Shown: positions 37,277-45,625 of the stretch, piece after piece | Layout of the letters: each line of letters opens with the position of its first letter | Numbering within the stretch: position 1 is the first letter of the stretch | Source of the DNA: Palsa-1248 sp963737835 | Lineage (GTDB): Bacteria; Gemmatimonadota; Gemmatimonadetes; Gemmatimonadales; Gemmatimonadaceae | Assembly (NCBI GenBank): GCA_963737835.1 | Contig: CAVTUH010000003.1 | Coordinates: 372,001 to 436,000 of the forward strand | Length of the DNA: 64,000 bases | Reading direction: 5' to 3' | The notes under the pieces: model-generated | Seen by the model: only the letters and a program-made list of their open reading frames with translations | Told to the model about the DNA's origin: nothing | Database searches by the model: none | Program-made: the position numbers and the translations under genes

Positions 37277-38551
37277 TCAGAACGTCAGCTGAAGCCGCGT
37301 TTGGAAGAATTGCGTCGCGCCCTTCGTCTCGAACCGGTCGAGCACCCCGTACCCGTAGGCGATCTCAATGCGCACGATGCTCGAGGCATACCAGTTGATC
37401 ATCGGCGTAATGCGCCAGAAGCTGCCGCCCGCCACGGTCGCGTTGTTCAGATTGCTGTAGGAATAGCGGAGCACAACGTCGATCGCGCCCGTTCCCCCGC
37501 GAAACACTGACTTCTTGGGCGTGACGTCCTTGAAGTAGCCCCCCGCCGTGTTGTACGGCCGCACCTCTCCGGTGATCAACCATGACGCGAAGATGTCGCC
37601 GCCGTTGAATAACGGGTTGTGCGTCTGCGGCGAGCTCACCTTCATCAGGTAGTACTCCGATCCGAACAGCCACGACCCCGGCCGCAGGTACGCCTCGAGC
37701 CCTGCATTCTGCGTGTTGGTCGCCGGGAACTCGCCGGTGTCGAGGAAGTACGGTGCCGGAAAGGCCTCAGGCCTGGATCGCAGCCGGAGCGAGTCACCGT
37801 GGACTTTGGCAATGCTCCCATCGATGCCGATGTTGAGCACCGTTCCAGTTGTCGCCGAGACAATGGGCACCCATACCAGGCGCGCCGTGAACTGATTGTC
37901 GTACCAACCGAAGCTCTGCCCATTGGTGGTGAGCGCGCCCGTGAACCACCCGAGGTTCCAGATGAGGTGGCGATCCGGCAGGCAGCCAAGCCACTTGATG
38001 CCGTCGGCCAGCAGCGGGATGGTCGCGTCCGAGAACGTGAAGCGCTCCATCGTCCAGCCGTCGTATCCGGTCATGATCTTGTTCAGACTCACGCCCACCT
38101 TGGCGCGCCCAATGAAGATATTGCCCCAGAGCTCGGGAATGCCGACCATGATCCCCGTTTGGCGGATCAGCCAGGAACTGGTCGGGCCGTCATACATGAC
38201 ACCGATCTGCCATGTCACCGGGCGCTTGAGAGCGAACTGCCCGCCGAAGAGCAGACGGGCATCCCGGAACTTCCACTGATCCTTGAGCTCGACCTGCTCC
38301 TTGCTCGCCGCGTTCTGCGCGAATGCCGCGTAATCGGTCAGCAGGCCGCCGCCGAACGTGAGGGTCGTGAATCCCAGATTGTAGGGGTTGCCGAAGATGT
38401 TCAACTCCTGATCGGCATCGTCCCCCGAGGCGGTGAGCGGAGGTGCCTTCGTCGAATCGCGCACGGTGGAGTCTGGGGACTGCGCCACCGCGCGCACCGA
38501 TAGGCATAGGCCGGCGAGCGCGATGAGCCCGCCAAGGATGCGCGATCGCAT
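37277..38551 (-). CDS. Outer-membrane porin/beta-barrel protein (OprP-like)
   Basis: A 424-residue exported protein with signal peptide (ILGGLIALAGLCLSVRAVAQ) and many amphipathic aromatic strands (LTFGGGLLTDYAAFAQNAAS, VTWQIGVMYDGPTSSWLIRQ, WLITGEVRPYNTAGGYF), ending in FFQTRLQLTF with the terminal Phe typical of outer-membrane barrels. It resembles phosphate-selective-porin-type proteins. ATG 38551 is chosen over a GTG at 38563. It follows the asparaginase gene by 36 bases, a second porin/periplasmic amidase pairing in this island. Substrate unknown. Confidence 0.78.
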   Translation of the reverse strand: MRSRILGGLIALAGLCLSVRAVAQSPDSTVRDSTKAPPLTASGDDADQELNIFGNPYNLGFTTLTFGGGLLTDYAAFAQNAASKEQVELKDQWKFRDARLLFGGQFALKRPVTWQIGVMYDGPTSSWLIRQTGIMVGIPELWGNIFIGRAKVGVSLNKIMTGYDGWTMERFTFSDATIPLLADGIKWLGCLPDRHLIWNLGWFTGALTTNGQSFGWYDNQFTARLVWVPIVSATTGTVLNIGIDGSIAKVHGDSLRLRSRPEAFPAPYFLDTGEFPATNTQNAGLEAYLRPGSWLFGSEYYLMKVSSPQTHNPLFNGGDIFASWLITGEVRPYNTAGGYFKDVTPKKSVFRGGTGAIDVVLRYSYSNLNNATVAGGSFWRITPMINWYASSIVRIEIAYGYGVLDRFETKGATQFFQTRLQLTF

Positions 38552-38587
38552 ACGCAATCCCACCCTCGTTTCTGATAAAACGCTGGC

Positions 38588-39673
38588 TCAGTACTGGTCG
38601 AAATAGCGCTGGATCGTCTTGGGGTCCTGTGTCTGGAGCAGCGCGAGTCGCAGGAGGACCCGCGACTTTTGCGGATTGAGGGCGAGCGAGGCTACGAATC
38701 CGTACTTGTCGTCATCCACTTCCACGTCGCGCCCTACCTGGCCCGTCGTCACCCGCGACGAGCGGACGCACACAATGCCCTTCTTGGCTTGGGCCGCAAG
38801 TGCTTCCACCGCGGCTTTCGTCATGTTGCCGTTCCCCACGCCGGCGATCACGATGCCCTTCGCACCGGCTGCCGCCGCGGCCTCAATGAGCTTTCCGTCC
38901 ATATTCTCGTACGCCATCACGATGTCCACGCGCGGCAGGACCGTGCTTGGCGTGACCGAGAATTCCGATTGCGTCGTGTTGCGGCCGACGCCGTTCCGAT
39001 ACCACTCGATCGTGCCGTAGGCCACCGTACCGACCAGACCCGAGAGCGGAGAGAGGAAGGTCTGCACAGCAGTCGTGCTCGTTTTGGTCAACGAGGCGGC
39101 CCCGTGGATCCAATCGTTCACCACGACCATCACGCCGCGCCCCGCCGCCTCCTTGTTGGCTGCGACGGCGACCGCGTTGTAGAAATTGAGTGGCCCGTCC
39201 GCCGAGAGCGCCGTCGAGGGCCGCATCGCCGCCGTCAACACGACGGGCTTTTTCGATTTGATCACCAGGTTCAGGAAATACGCGGTCTCCTCGATGGTGT
39301 CGGTGCCGTGCGTGATGACCACGCCCGAGACGTCGGGCTGCGCGAGCAACTCGTTGGTTCTGGTCGCGAGCTTGATCCACACCGAGTCGTTCATGTCCTG
39401 AGAGCCGATGTTCGAGATCTGCTCGCCCTTCAGGTTGGCGAGCTTCTTTGCCTCGGGTACGGCGGCGAGCAGCTGGTCGACGCCGACCTGCCCGCTCGTA
39501 TAGCCAGCCTGCACGTTCGTCCCGGCGGCACCCGCGATCGTGCCCCCGGTAGCGAGTACTACGACTGTCGGGAGCGGCTGCGTTGCCGCTGTCTGGGCCG
39601 CAACCCGGACCTGACCGGTCGCAGCGACAAGGACAGAGGTCAGTAGCAGGGACGGTACACATCGCCTCACCAT
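38588..39673 (-). CDS. ansB: Periplasmic (type II) L-asparaginase
   Basis: Hydrolyses asparagine to aspartate and ammonia. The 361-residue protein has a signal peptide (LLLTSVLVAATGQVRVAAQ), the first catalytic Thr motif VVLATGGTIAGAAGTN, the substrate Ser in SQDMNDSVWIKL, the second motif VVITHGTDTIEETAYFL and the Lys region KPVVLTAAMRPSTALSADGP. Length and signal match secreted type II enzymes. The DASS carrier lies immediately upstream and a porin downstream. Dual glutaminase activity is common in this family and cannot be excluded. Confidence 0.95.
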   Translation of the reverse strand: MVRRCVPSLLLTSVLVAATGQVRVAAQTAATQPLPTVVVLATGGTIAGAAGTNVQAGYTSGQVGVDQLLAAVPEAKKLANLKGEQISNIGSQDMNDSVWIKLATRTNELLAQPDVSGVVITHGTDTIEETAYFLNLVIKSKKPVVLTAAMRPSTALSADGPLNFYNAVAVAANKEAAGRGVMVVVNDWIHGAASLTKTSTTAVQTFLSPLSGLVGTVAYGTIEWYRNGVGRNTTQSEFSVTPSTVLPRVDIVMAYENMDGKLIEAAAAAGAKGIVIAGVGNGNMTKAAVEALAAQAKKGIVCVRSSRVTTGQVGRDVEVDDDKYGFVASLALNPQKSRVLLRLALLQTQDPKTIQRYFDQY

Positions 39674-39711
39674 CGGAACCTCCTAGCGTGTCAGCATTGC
39701 ATAATTCGTTT

Positions 39712-41124
39712 TCACCGAGCGACCAGTAACAGCCAGGGCGTACCCACTACTAGATAGAGCACCACGAACAGCCCCGTGAGGATTGCCCCGAGCCGATACA
39801 GCTCGCCCTGCGTGAGATAGCCACTCCCGACAAAGAGGAGGTTCGCACTCGAGGCTTGCGGTGTGATCGCCCCGAAGTAGTTGGTAGCGAAGAGCAGCTG
39901 GAAGGCGAGCGGCGCAGCGGGGACGCCCAGCTTGACGCCGACTCCGAGGAACACGCCGAAGAGTGCGAGGAGGTGCGCCGTCTCGCTGACGAACAGGTAG
40001 TGGAGCAGCACGTACACGACCAACAGCGCCACGGCCGCCGCGATCCCGGGCAAGCCTTCCAATGCGACCGCCAGGTGATCACCCACAAACCCCATGAACC
40101 CGAGCTTGTTGAGCTGACTGCTGAGCGTGAACAGCGAGGCGAACCAGATGTAAGTCGCGAGGACATCCCCTTCCTTTGAGATGTCACCCAGCGTCAGCAC
40201 TCCGGTCGCGAGCAGGATCCCGAGCCCGAGGAAGGCGACAGCGGTCGAATCGATCCCGAGCGTTGACGCCAGGCCCCACAGGATGACCATCCCCAGGAAT
40301 GTGAAGCCGACCACCTTCTGGTCACGGGTGAGCGGTCCGAGTGCCGCCAGCGACTTGCGTGCCGCCGCCGGCGCCTCCGGCATCGCAGTCACTTCGGGAC
40401 GCATCATCTTGTAGAGCACGAACGGCATCACGATGATGCCAAGAATCGTCGGCACCGAGGACGCCATGAGCCACGACCCAAACCCAATGTTGACGCCATA
40501 GGGTTTGGCGATTTCGGCGCCCAGTGGATTGCCGGCCATCGCCGTGAGCCAAAGCGCTGACGAGAGGCAGAGGCTCGCCATGCCCGAGAACATCAGAAAC
40601 TTCGCGAGCCGTTGCCGATCCTGCCGCTCGGGACTCACGCCGGCCGCTTCCGCCACCGAGAGCGCCAGCGGATAGAGCACGCCGGACCGTGCGGTATTGC
40701 TCGGAAAGGCCGGCGCAATCAGGGCGTCCACCACGAAGATGCTGTATGACAGGCCGAGCGAGGAACGCCCAAAAAGACTGATTGCGCGGTATCCCAGTCG
40801 CTGTCCCAGTCCGGATTTGACCACCGCGCGGGCGACGAGAAATGCGACGATGATCAACACGATCGTCGGGTTCGAAAACCCGGCGTACGCGTCGTCGCCC
40901 GACAGGGTCCCCGTAAGGACCGCGGCCGCCACTGCGAACAGCGATGCCGTGAGAATCGGCAACGCGCCGATCACGACCGACAAGATCGTGGCCGCGAAGA
41001 TCGCGAACAGATGCCAGGCTTGAGCGGTCAACCCCTCAGGACGGGGGATGAACCAGATCAGGAGCGCGACCGCCAGCGTCACCACACGGGCGATGCGCTG
41101 GCGTCGCGTAACCGGTGCGTTCAC
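39712..41124 (-). CDS. DASS family (SLC13) dicarboxylate transporter
   Basis: A 470-residue carrier with about 11-12 membrane segments. The two substrate/Na+ motifs of the divalent anion:sodium symporter family are seen as FPSNTARSGVLYPLALS and TPQASSANLLFVGSGYL, with LFVSETAHLLALFGVFLGVG between. Members move succinate, malate, fumarate, 2-oxoglutarate or citrate, by Na+ symport or by exchange as in the CitT/TtdT-like branch. Between aspA and ansB, aspartate/fumarate exchange is a reasonable inference. It starts 24 bases after aspA. Confidence 0.88.
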   Translation of the reverse strand: MNAPVTRRQRIARVVTLAVALLIWFIPRPEGLTAQAWHLFAIFAATILSVVIGALPILTASLFAVAAAVLTGTLSGDDAYAGFSNPTIVLIIVAFLVARAVVKSGLGQRLGYRAISLFGRSSLGLSYSIFVVDALIAPAFPSNTARSGVLYPLALSVAEAAGVSPERQDRQRLAKFLMFSGMASLCLSSALWLTAMAGNPLGAEIAKPYGVNIGFGSWLMASSVPTILGIIVMPFVLYKMMRPEVTAMPEAPAAARKSLAALGPLTRDQKVVGFTFLGMVILWGLASTLGIDSTAVAFLGLGILLATGVLTLGDISKEGDVLATYIWFASLFTLSSQLNKLGFMGFVGDHLAVALEGLPGIAAAVALLVVYVLLHYLFVSETAHLLALFGVFLGVGVKLGVPAAPLAFQLLFATNYFGAITPQASSANLLFVGSGYLTQGELYRLGAILTGLFVVLYLVVGTPWLLLVAR

Positions 41125-41148
41125 GGTGCCGTTCGCACGGGCGCGTCC

Positions 41149-42553
41149 TTAGCGGCCCGCACCCGTCAATGCGGCGGGATCGAGGATCTCGTTGATCTGC
41201 GCATCCGTCAGGATGTGCTTTTCGCGAATCAGCTCGACAATCCCCTCACCAGTCTTCATCGCCTCCGCGGCGAGCTCCGTGGCACGGTCATAGCCGATCA
41301 CTGGATTCAGTGCGGTGACGGTGCCAATGCTGCGCTCGATGTAGTGCTGGAGCACTTCCTTGTTGGCGGTAATCCCCTCGACGCAATACTTGCGCAAAGT
41401 ATTGGCGGCATTGATCAGCGTCGTCTGCCCTTCGAAGATGCAGGCCGCCATCACGGGCTCGAAGGCGTTCAGCTGCAGCTGCCCCGCTTCCGCCGCCATG
41501 GTGACCGCGATGTCGCCGCCGATCACGCGGTAGCAGACCATGTTCACTACTTCCGGGATGACTGGATTCACCTTGCCGGGCATGATCGAGGAGCCAGGTT
41601 GCGTCGCCGGAAGGTTGATCTCGAAAAGACCGCAGCGAGGCCCGGACGACAGCAGGCGGAGATCGTTGCCAACCTTCGCGAGCTTGATGGCCAGGCTCTT
41701 CAAGGCGGACGAGTACAGCACAAAGGCCTGCGTGTCCTGTGTGGCCTCGATGAGATCCTCGGCCAGCTTGATGGGGAGTCCAGTGATCTTCGCCGAGATG
41801 ATCGGCGCACTTCTGGGCATAGCCTTTCGGAGCGTTGAGCCCCGTGCCGATCGCCGTACCGCCCATGCTGATCTCGCTGAGGACGCGCTGCATCGCCTCG
41901 AGTGCTTGCACCTCCCCCTCGAGCGTGCGAGCGAACGCCTCGAACTCCTGGCCCAACGTCATCGGTACCGCGTCCTGAAGCTGCGTCCGGCCCATCTTGA
42001 GGAGGGTGCCGAACTCCTTGCCCTTCGCGCGGAACGCCTTGATCAGCGCTCTGATAGCCGCAATGAGCTCGACATTCCCAAGCGCCATGCCAACATGCAT
42101 GGAGGTGGGGTACGAGTCGTTCGTCGATTGGGAGCGATTGACGTGGTCGTGCGGGTCGAGATACTTGTACTCGCCCTTCTTATGCCCCATCAGCTCGAGG
42201 CCACGGTTCGCGATCACCTCGTTCGCGTTCATGTTGGTCGAGGTGCCGGCACCGCCTTGCAGGACATCGAGCTCGAACTGGTCATGGAGCTTACCGTCGA
42301 TGATTTCCTGACACGCCTTTTCGATCGCCGCGAGGATCTCCTTGGAGAATCCGCCAGTCTCGAAATTCGCGCGCGCGGCCGCGAGCTTCACCATCGCGAG
42401 CCCTTTGATGAAGTTGGGGTAATTGGAGATCGGCACCCCAGAGATCTGGAAGTTCTCGAGCGCGCGTGCGGTTTGAACGCCGTAATAGGCATCGGCCGGG
42501 ACGGCCAGGTCGCCCAGGAGATCGTGCTCGATGCGTGTTTGCGCCGATGGCAT
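41149..42553 (-). CDS. aspA: Aspartate ammonia-lyase, one frameshift in this assembly
   Basis: Converts aspartate to fumarate and ammonia. It starts at ATG 42553 after GGAGGGG. The N-terminus IEHDLLGDLAVPADAYYGVQ, DVLQGGAGTSTNMNANEV, DHVNRSQSTNDSYPT and the catalytic loop GSSIMPGKVNPVIPEVVN mark the aspartase/fumarase family; overall resemblance, including LSSGPRCGLFEINLP and GITANKEVL, favours aspartase over class II fumarase. The frame breaks mid-gene: removing one C of CC at 41793-41794 (plus strand) restores KCADHLAKITGLPIKLAEDL. The repaired length is about 467 residues. Argininosuccinate lyase is excluded by the N-terminal motif. Confidence 0.93.
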
Positions 42554-42679
42554 GCTACCCCTCCGTGCGCAACGCCAGTGCGTCGCGTGGTTGAAAAGCG
42601 TCCCCAAGCGTCGAGGTTGGCGCCCGGTTTGAGATGCGTCTCGCAATGTCGAGAAACGTTCTGGTTGCTACTCCCGTTG

Positions 42680-42685
42680 ATCATA
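42680..42685 (-). promoter_or_regulatory. Candidate -10 element upstream of aspA
   Basis: On the minus strand the sequence reads TATGAT, 127 bases before the aspA ATG, in the 192-base gap between cydB and aspA. No convincing -35 is seen at the right spacing, so this is a weak call. Confidence 0.3.
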
Positions 42686-42745
42686 CCCCACGGGATCCAA
42701 GCGCCCGCATAGGACCTTGGTCGACACCGCCACGCCCGGCGCTGG

Positions 42746-43768
42746 CTACACCTTGCCCCGAAACATCCTGTAGATGAATACTGAGTAGCTCACAGCCAGC
42801 GCCATTCCGGCGAGCCAGATGATCAACCCCGCCGAGAGCGAGTACCCGCCAGCTGCAGCGTTGTGCACAGTAATGTCCAGCGCTGAGTCCGTTGTGGACA
42901 TGAGCAGGTTCGGATAGACGGCGGCGGCCGCACCGACGAGCATCGCCGCCAGGTAGGCGGCGGAGCAAAGAAACGCTCGCGCGTCGTTGCCCTGTCTGCG
43001 GTACAGCGGCATCCCGACGAGGCTCGCCACCACGGCGAGCGGAATGACGAACAGCACCGGGTGCTCGCGATAGTTCCTGAGCAATTCGCCCCGGACGGAT
43101 AACGTCATCACGAGGCTGGCCATCGTGAGCAACGCCAGGACCGGCCAGAGGCGCGCGGCTACGCGCCGGGCACGCAGATGCAGGTCGCCGCCGGTCTTGA
43201 GAGCGATCCAATGCGCACCGTGTACGGTCAGCGCCGCGAGTGCGAGCGCGCCGGCGCTGAGTGTATACCAGTCGAGGACACCCGGCTGTGGCCCCACGTC
43301 CCAAGTGGTCCACAGAGGCAGAAAGAAGAACCCATCTTTGCCGAGCGGCACACCGCGAATCACGTTGCCGAATGCCGCACCAAGAAAGGCAGTCAGGAGC
43401 ACACTGGAAAGCGCGAAGCAGCCGTCGAAGAAGCCGCGCCAGACGATGGAATCCATGTGGGTGCGCAGCTCAATGCCGATCCCGCGCAGAACGAGCAGCC
43501 ACAGCACAATCGTCAGCGGCAGATAGAACCCGCTGAAGCTGGAGGCGTAGAGCAGCGGGAAGGCAAAGAACAATGTTCCCCCGGCAGCGATGAGCCACAC
43601 TTCGTTGCCGTCCCACACCGGGCCGATCGTGCGCAGCACGATGCGGCGCTCCTCATCGGTCTTCGCGATCAGCAGGTGCAGGACCCCAGCGCCCAGGTCG
43701 AACCCATCCAGCACGACGTAGCCCGTGATCATGAGGGCCACCAGCCAGAACCAGATGAAGGGCAGCAC
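42746..43768 (-). CDS. cydB: Cytochrome bd ubiquinol oxidase subunit II
   Basis: Membrane partner of CydA in the bd-type quinol oxidase. The 340-residue protein has about eight or nine membrane segments, the CydB start FWLVALMITGYVVLDGFDLG, the following AGVLHLLIAKTDEERRIVLR, and GPVWDGNEVWLIAAGGTLFF. It begins 9 bases after the cydA stop. The last genes of the cyd operon (cydX or cydCD) are not recognised here. Confidence 0.96.
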   Translation of the reverse strand: MLPFIWFWLVALMITGYVVLDGFDLGAGVLHLLIAKTDEERRIVLRTIGPVWDGNEVWLIAAGGTLFFAFPLLYASSFSGFYLPLTIVLWLLVLRGIGIELRTHMDSIVWRGFFDGCFALSSVLLTAFLGAAFGNVIRGVPLGKDGFFFLPLWTTWDVGPQPGVLDWYTLSAGALALAALTVHGAHWIALKTGGDLHLRARRVAARLWPVLALLTMASLVMTLSVRGELLRNYREHPVLFVIPLAVVASLVGMPLYRRQGNDARAFLCSAAYLAAMLVGAAAAVYPNLLMSTTDSALDITVHNAAAGGYSLSAGLIIWLAGMALAVSYSVFIYRMFRGKV

Positions 43769-43777
43769 GCGGGGCTG

Positions 43778-45139
43778 CTACACGACCGCGGGTGCCGAGG
43801 GATTCCCGGCGACGCCCGTTGGCGGCCGCGGGCCCACCGCGATCTCGTGGCGGACGAGGTACAGGAAAAGCATCGCCAGCACGGTGTAGAGGCCCATGAA
43901 TCCGAGCAACGTGAACAGCCCGTTGCCCGCTTGCACTCGGTCGGAATACCCCTCGCTCACGCGCATGAGACCGTAGACCAGCCATGGCTGGCGGCCCGTC
44001 TCCGCAGCCAGCCAGCCGGCGGTGTTGGCCACGAATGCCAGCGGCGCGCACAGCATGATGATCCACAAGGCCCACCGCGCCTCATATAGTCGCCGGCGCC
44101 ACAACAGCACAGCGGCGACCGTCATCACTGCCGCGAAGATGGTCCCGAGACCAACCATGATGTGATAGCTGTAGTACAGGAGCGGGATGTCCGTCGGCCA
44201 ATCCTCTCTGGGGAACGCGTTCAGGCCGCGCACCTCGCCCGCTGTCGTGCCGTAGATGAGGAAGCTGAGCGCATCGTTTGCAACGAGCGCGTTGTCGATC
44301 TGCTGATGCTGCAAGTCCGGCTGGCCGAGGATCACGACGGGCGCGCCAGCTCTGGTATTGAACAGCCCTTCCATGGCCGCCGTGGTCACGGGCTGTCGCT
44401 TGGCCACGTACCGAGCCATGGCGTCGCCGCTCGGAGACATTTGCAGAATGCACACGATGACCCCGACGACGACCGCCACCCGTAGAAAGAGACGGCCGTG
44501 GTCGATGTGCTCCTGTTGCAGGAGATAGTAGGCGCCCACGCCAGCCACGACCAGCGCGCCCGTGATCACGGCGCCGCCCATGGTGTGCACAAACTGCAGC
44601 AGTGCCCAGGGACTCGTGAGCAGCCCCCAGAAGCTCGTGAGCTGAAAGCTTCCGTCCGCGAGGCGCGCATATGCGACGGGGTCCTGCATCCAGGCATTGG
44701 TCGCGATGATGAAATAGGCTGACAACCAGGATCCCAGGAATACGAGCAACGCCGTCCACCAATGGGCGACGCGACTCAGGCGCTGCTCACCGTACAGGAA
44801 CAGTCCCAGGAACGCGGATTCGAGAAAGAACGCAAACACGCCTTCCATCACGACCGTCGACCCGATCACACCGCCTGTCAGCCGTGAGAAGCGCGCCCAG
44901 TTCGTCCCGAACTGAAACTCCATCGGGATCCCGGTGACCACACCGAAGAGAAAGCTGACCCCGAAGATCCGACCCCAGAAGCGCGCGGCGTCATCGTACA
45001 GGTCGTTCTCGGTCCGTAGCGCGATGGTCTTGAAGATCACGATGAGCAGTGCGAGCCCCATCGTGAGCTGGGGAAAGAGGTAGTGGAACGTGATCGTGAA
45101 TGCGAACTGAAGCCGGTGGATCAGGACCGTGCCGCCCAT
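43778..45139 (-). CDS. cydA: Cytochrome bd ubiquinol oxidase subunit I
   Basis: Quinol-oxidising subunit carrying the haems. The 453-residue protein has the distal haem ligand His at residue 19 (FAFTITFHYLFPQLTMG), a second His in WALLQFVHTMGGAVITGA, and NTAGWLAAETGRQPWLVYGL. The quinol loop is short, as in the cyanide-insensitive-type branch. In the motif QPxKxAAxE the sequence is QPVTTAAME, with Thr at the Lys position and the Glu kept. It heads a cydAB operon; three 10-base-spaced direct repeats lie about 120-145 bases upstream. Confidence 0.95.
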   Translation of the reverse strand: MGGTVLIHRLQFAFTITFHYLFPQLTMGLALLIVIFKTIALRTENDLYDDAARFWGRIFGVSFLFGVVTGIPMEFQFGTNWARFSRLTGGVIGSTVVMEGVFAFFLESAFLGLFLYGEQRLSRVAHWWTALLVFLGSWLSAYFIIATNAWMQDPVAYARLADGSFQLTSFWGLLTSPWALLQFVHTMGGAVITGALVVAGVGAYYLLQQEHIDHGRLFLRVAVVVGVIVCILQMSPSGDAMARYVAKRQPVTTAAMEGLFNTRAGAPVVILGQPDLQHQQIDNALVANDALSFLIYGTTAGEVRGLNAFPREDWPTDIPLLYYSYHIMVGLGTIFAAVMTVAAVLLWRRRLYEARWALWIIMLCAPLAFVANTAGWLAAETGRQPWLVYGLMRVSEGYSDRVQAGNGLFTLLGFMGLYTVLAMLFLYLVRHEIAVGPRPPTGVAGNPSAPAVV

Positions 45140-45625
45140 CGCGCATGACCCGCCATTGTTGGATCGCGGAGTCGACCGCTCAGCGCCAATCTAGGTCTGT
45201 CGCGCGTGGCATGGCAGTGCTTGCCAGCTGACCAATGGCCCCCGCTCGGCGCAGACATCAACAATCGTCAACCTTGGTCAACTTGCTCGGCGCTTCGTGG
45301 ACGCCTTAACTGCAACCCGGCGAACGGCGCGCGAGTTACTAATCCGCATGCCGCGGGCGCTCGAACGGGAGCGCATGCGCGCCCAGAACGTGATCGAGGT
45401 CTGACCAAGGTGGCCCGCCACGCATCACGCGGCCGAGGTCGCGGACGTGATCGGGGGGCGGCTAAGGGATACGTGAGCGGGCCCATCTTGGAAGTACGTC
45501 GCGGCAACTGGGACGTTAGAGGCGTGCTATCGCAGGCAAACGTCCCTCCTCTGTGGTCGCACAACTGACGCGTGCGTCGCCGACGGCCGTCCTTCCGGCT
45601 ACCTTCTCCGGAGAACGGAGGCCGG
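45140..45625. other. Divergent intergenic region between cydA and the kinase gene (486 bases)
   Basis: No supported gene is seen; open frames here lack family features or coding bias. The region must hold promoters for cydAB (minus) and the kinase (plus). The only clear structure is the triple RTCAAC repeat listed separately. A GGAG-rich ribosome-binding region precedes the kinase ATG at 45626. Confidence 0.6.
45257..45282 (-). promoter_or_regulatory. Three 10-base-spaced GTTGAC/T direct repeats upstream of cydAB
   Basis: On the minus strand the sequence reads GTTGAC-N4-GTTGAC-N4-GTTGAT. The repeats start exactly 10 bases apart (plus-strand RTCAAC at 45257, 45267, 45277), so all three face the same side of the helix. 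This is the pattern of a cooperative activator site, for example an OmpR- or NarL-class response regulator. The regulator is unknown; it is not an FNR palindrome. Confidence 0.5.

Noticed and set aside
45206..45568. 120-residue plus-strand open frame upstream of the kinase
   Set aside because: No start context, no domain, and it covers the divergent promoter region with the cydA-side repeats.
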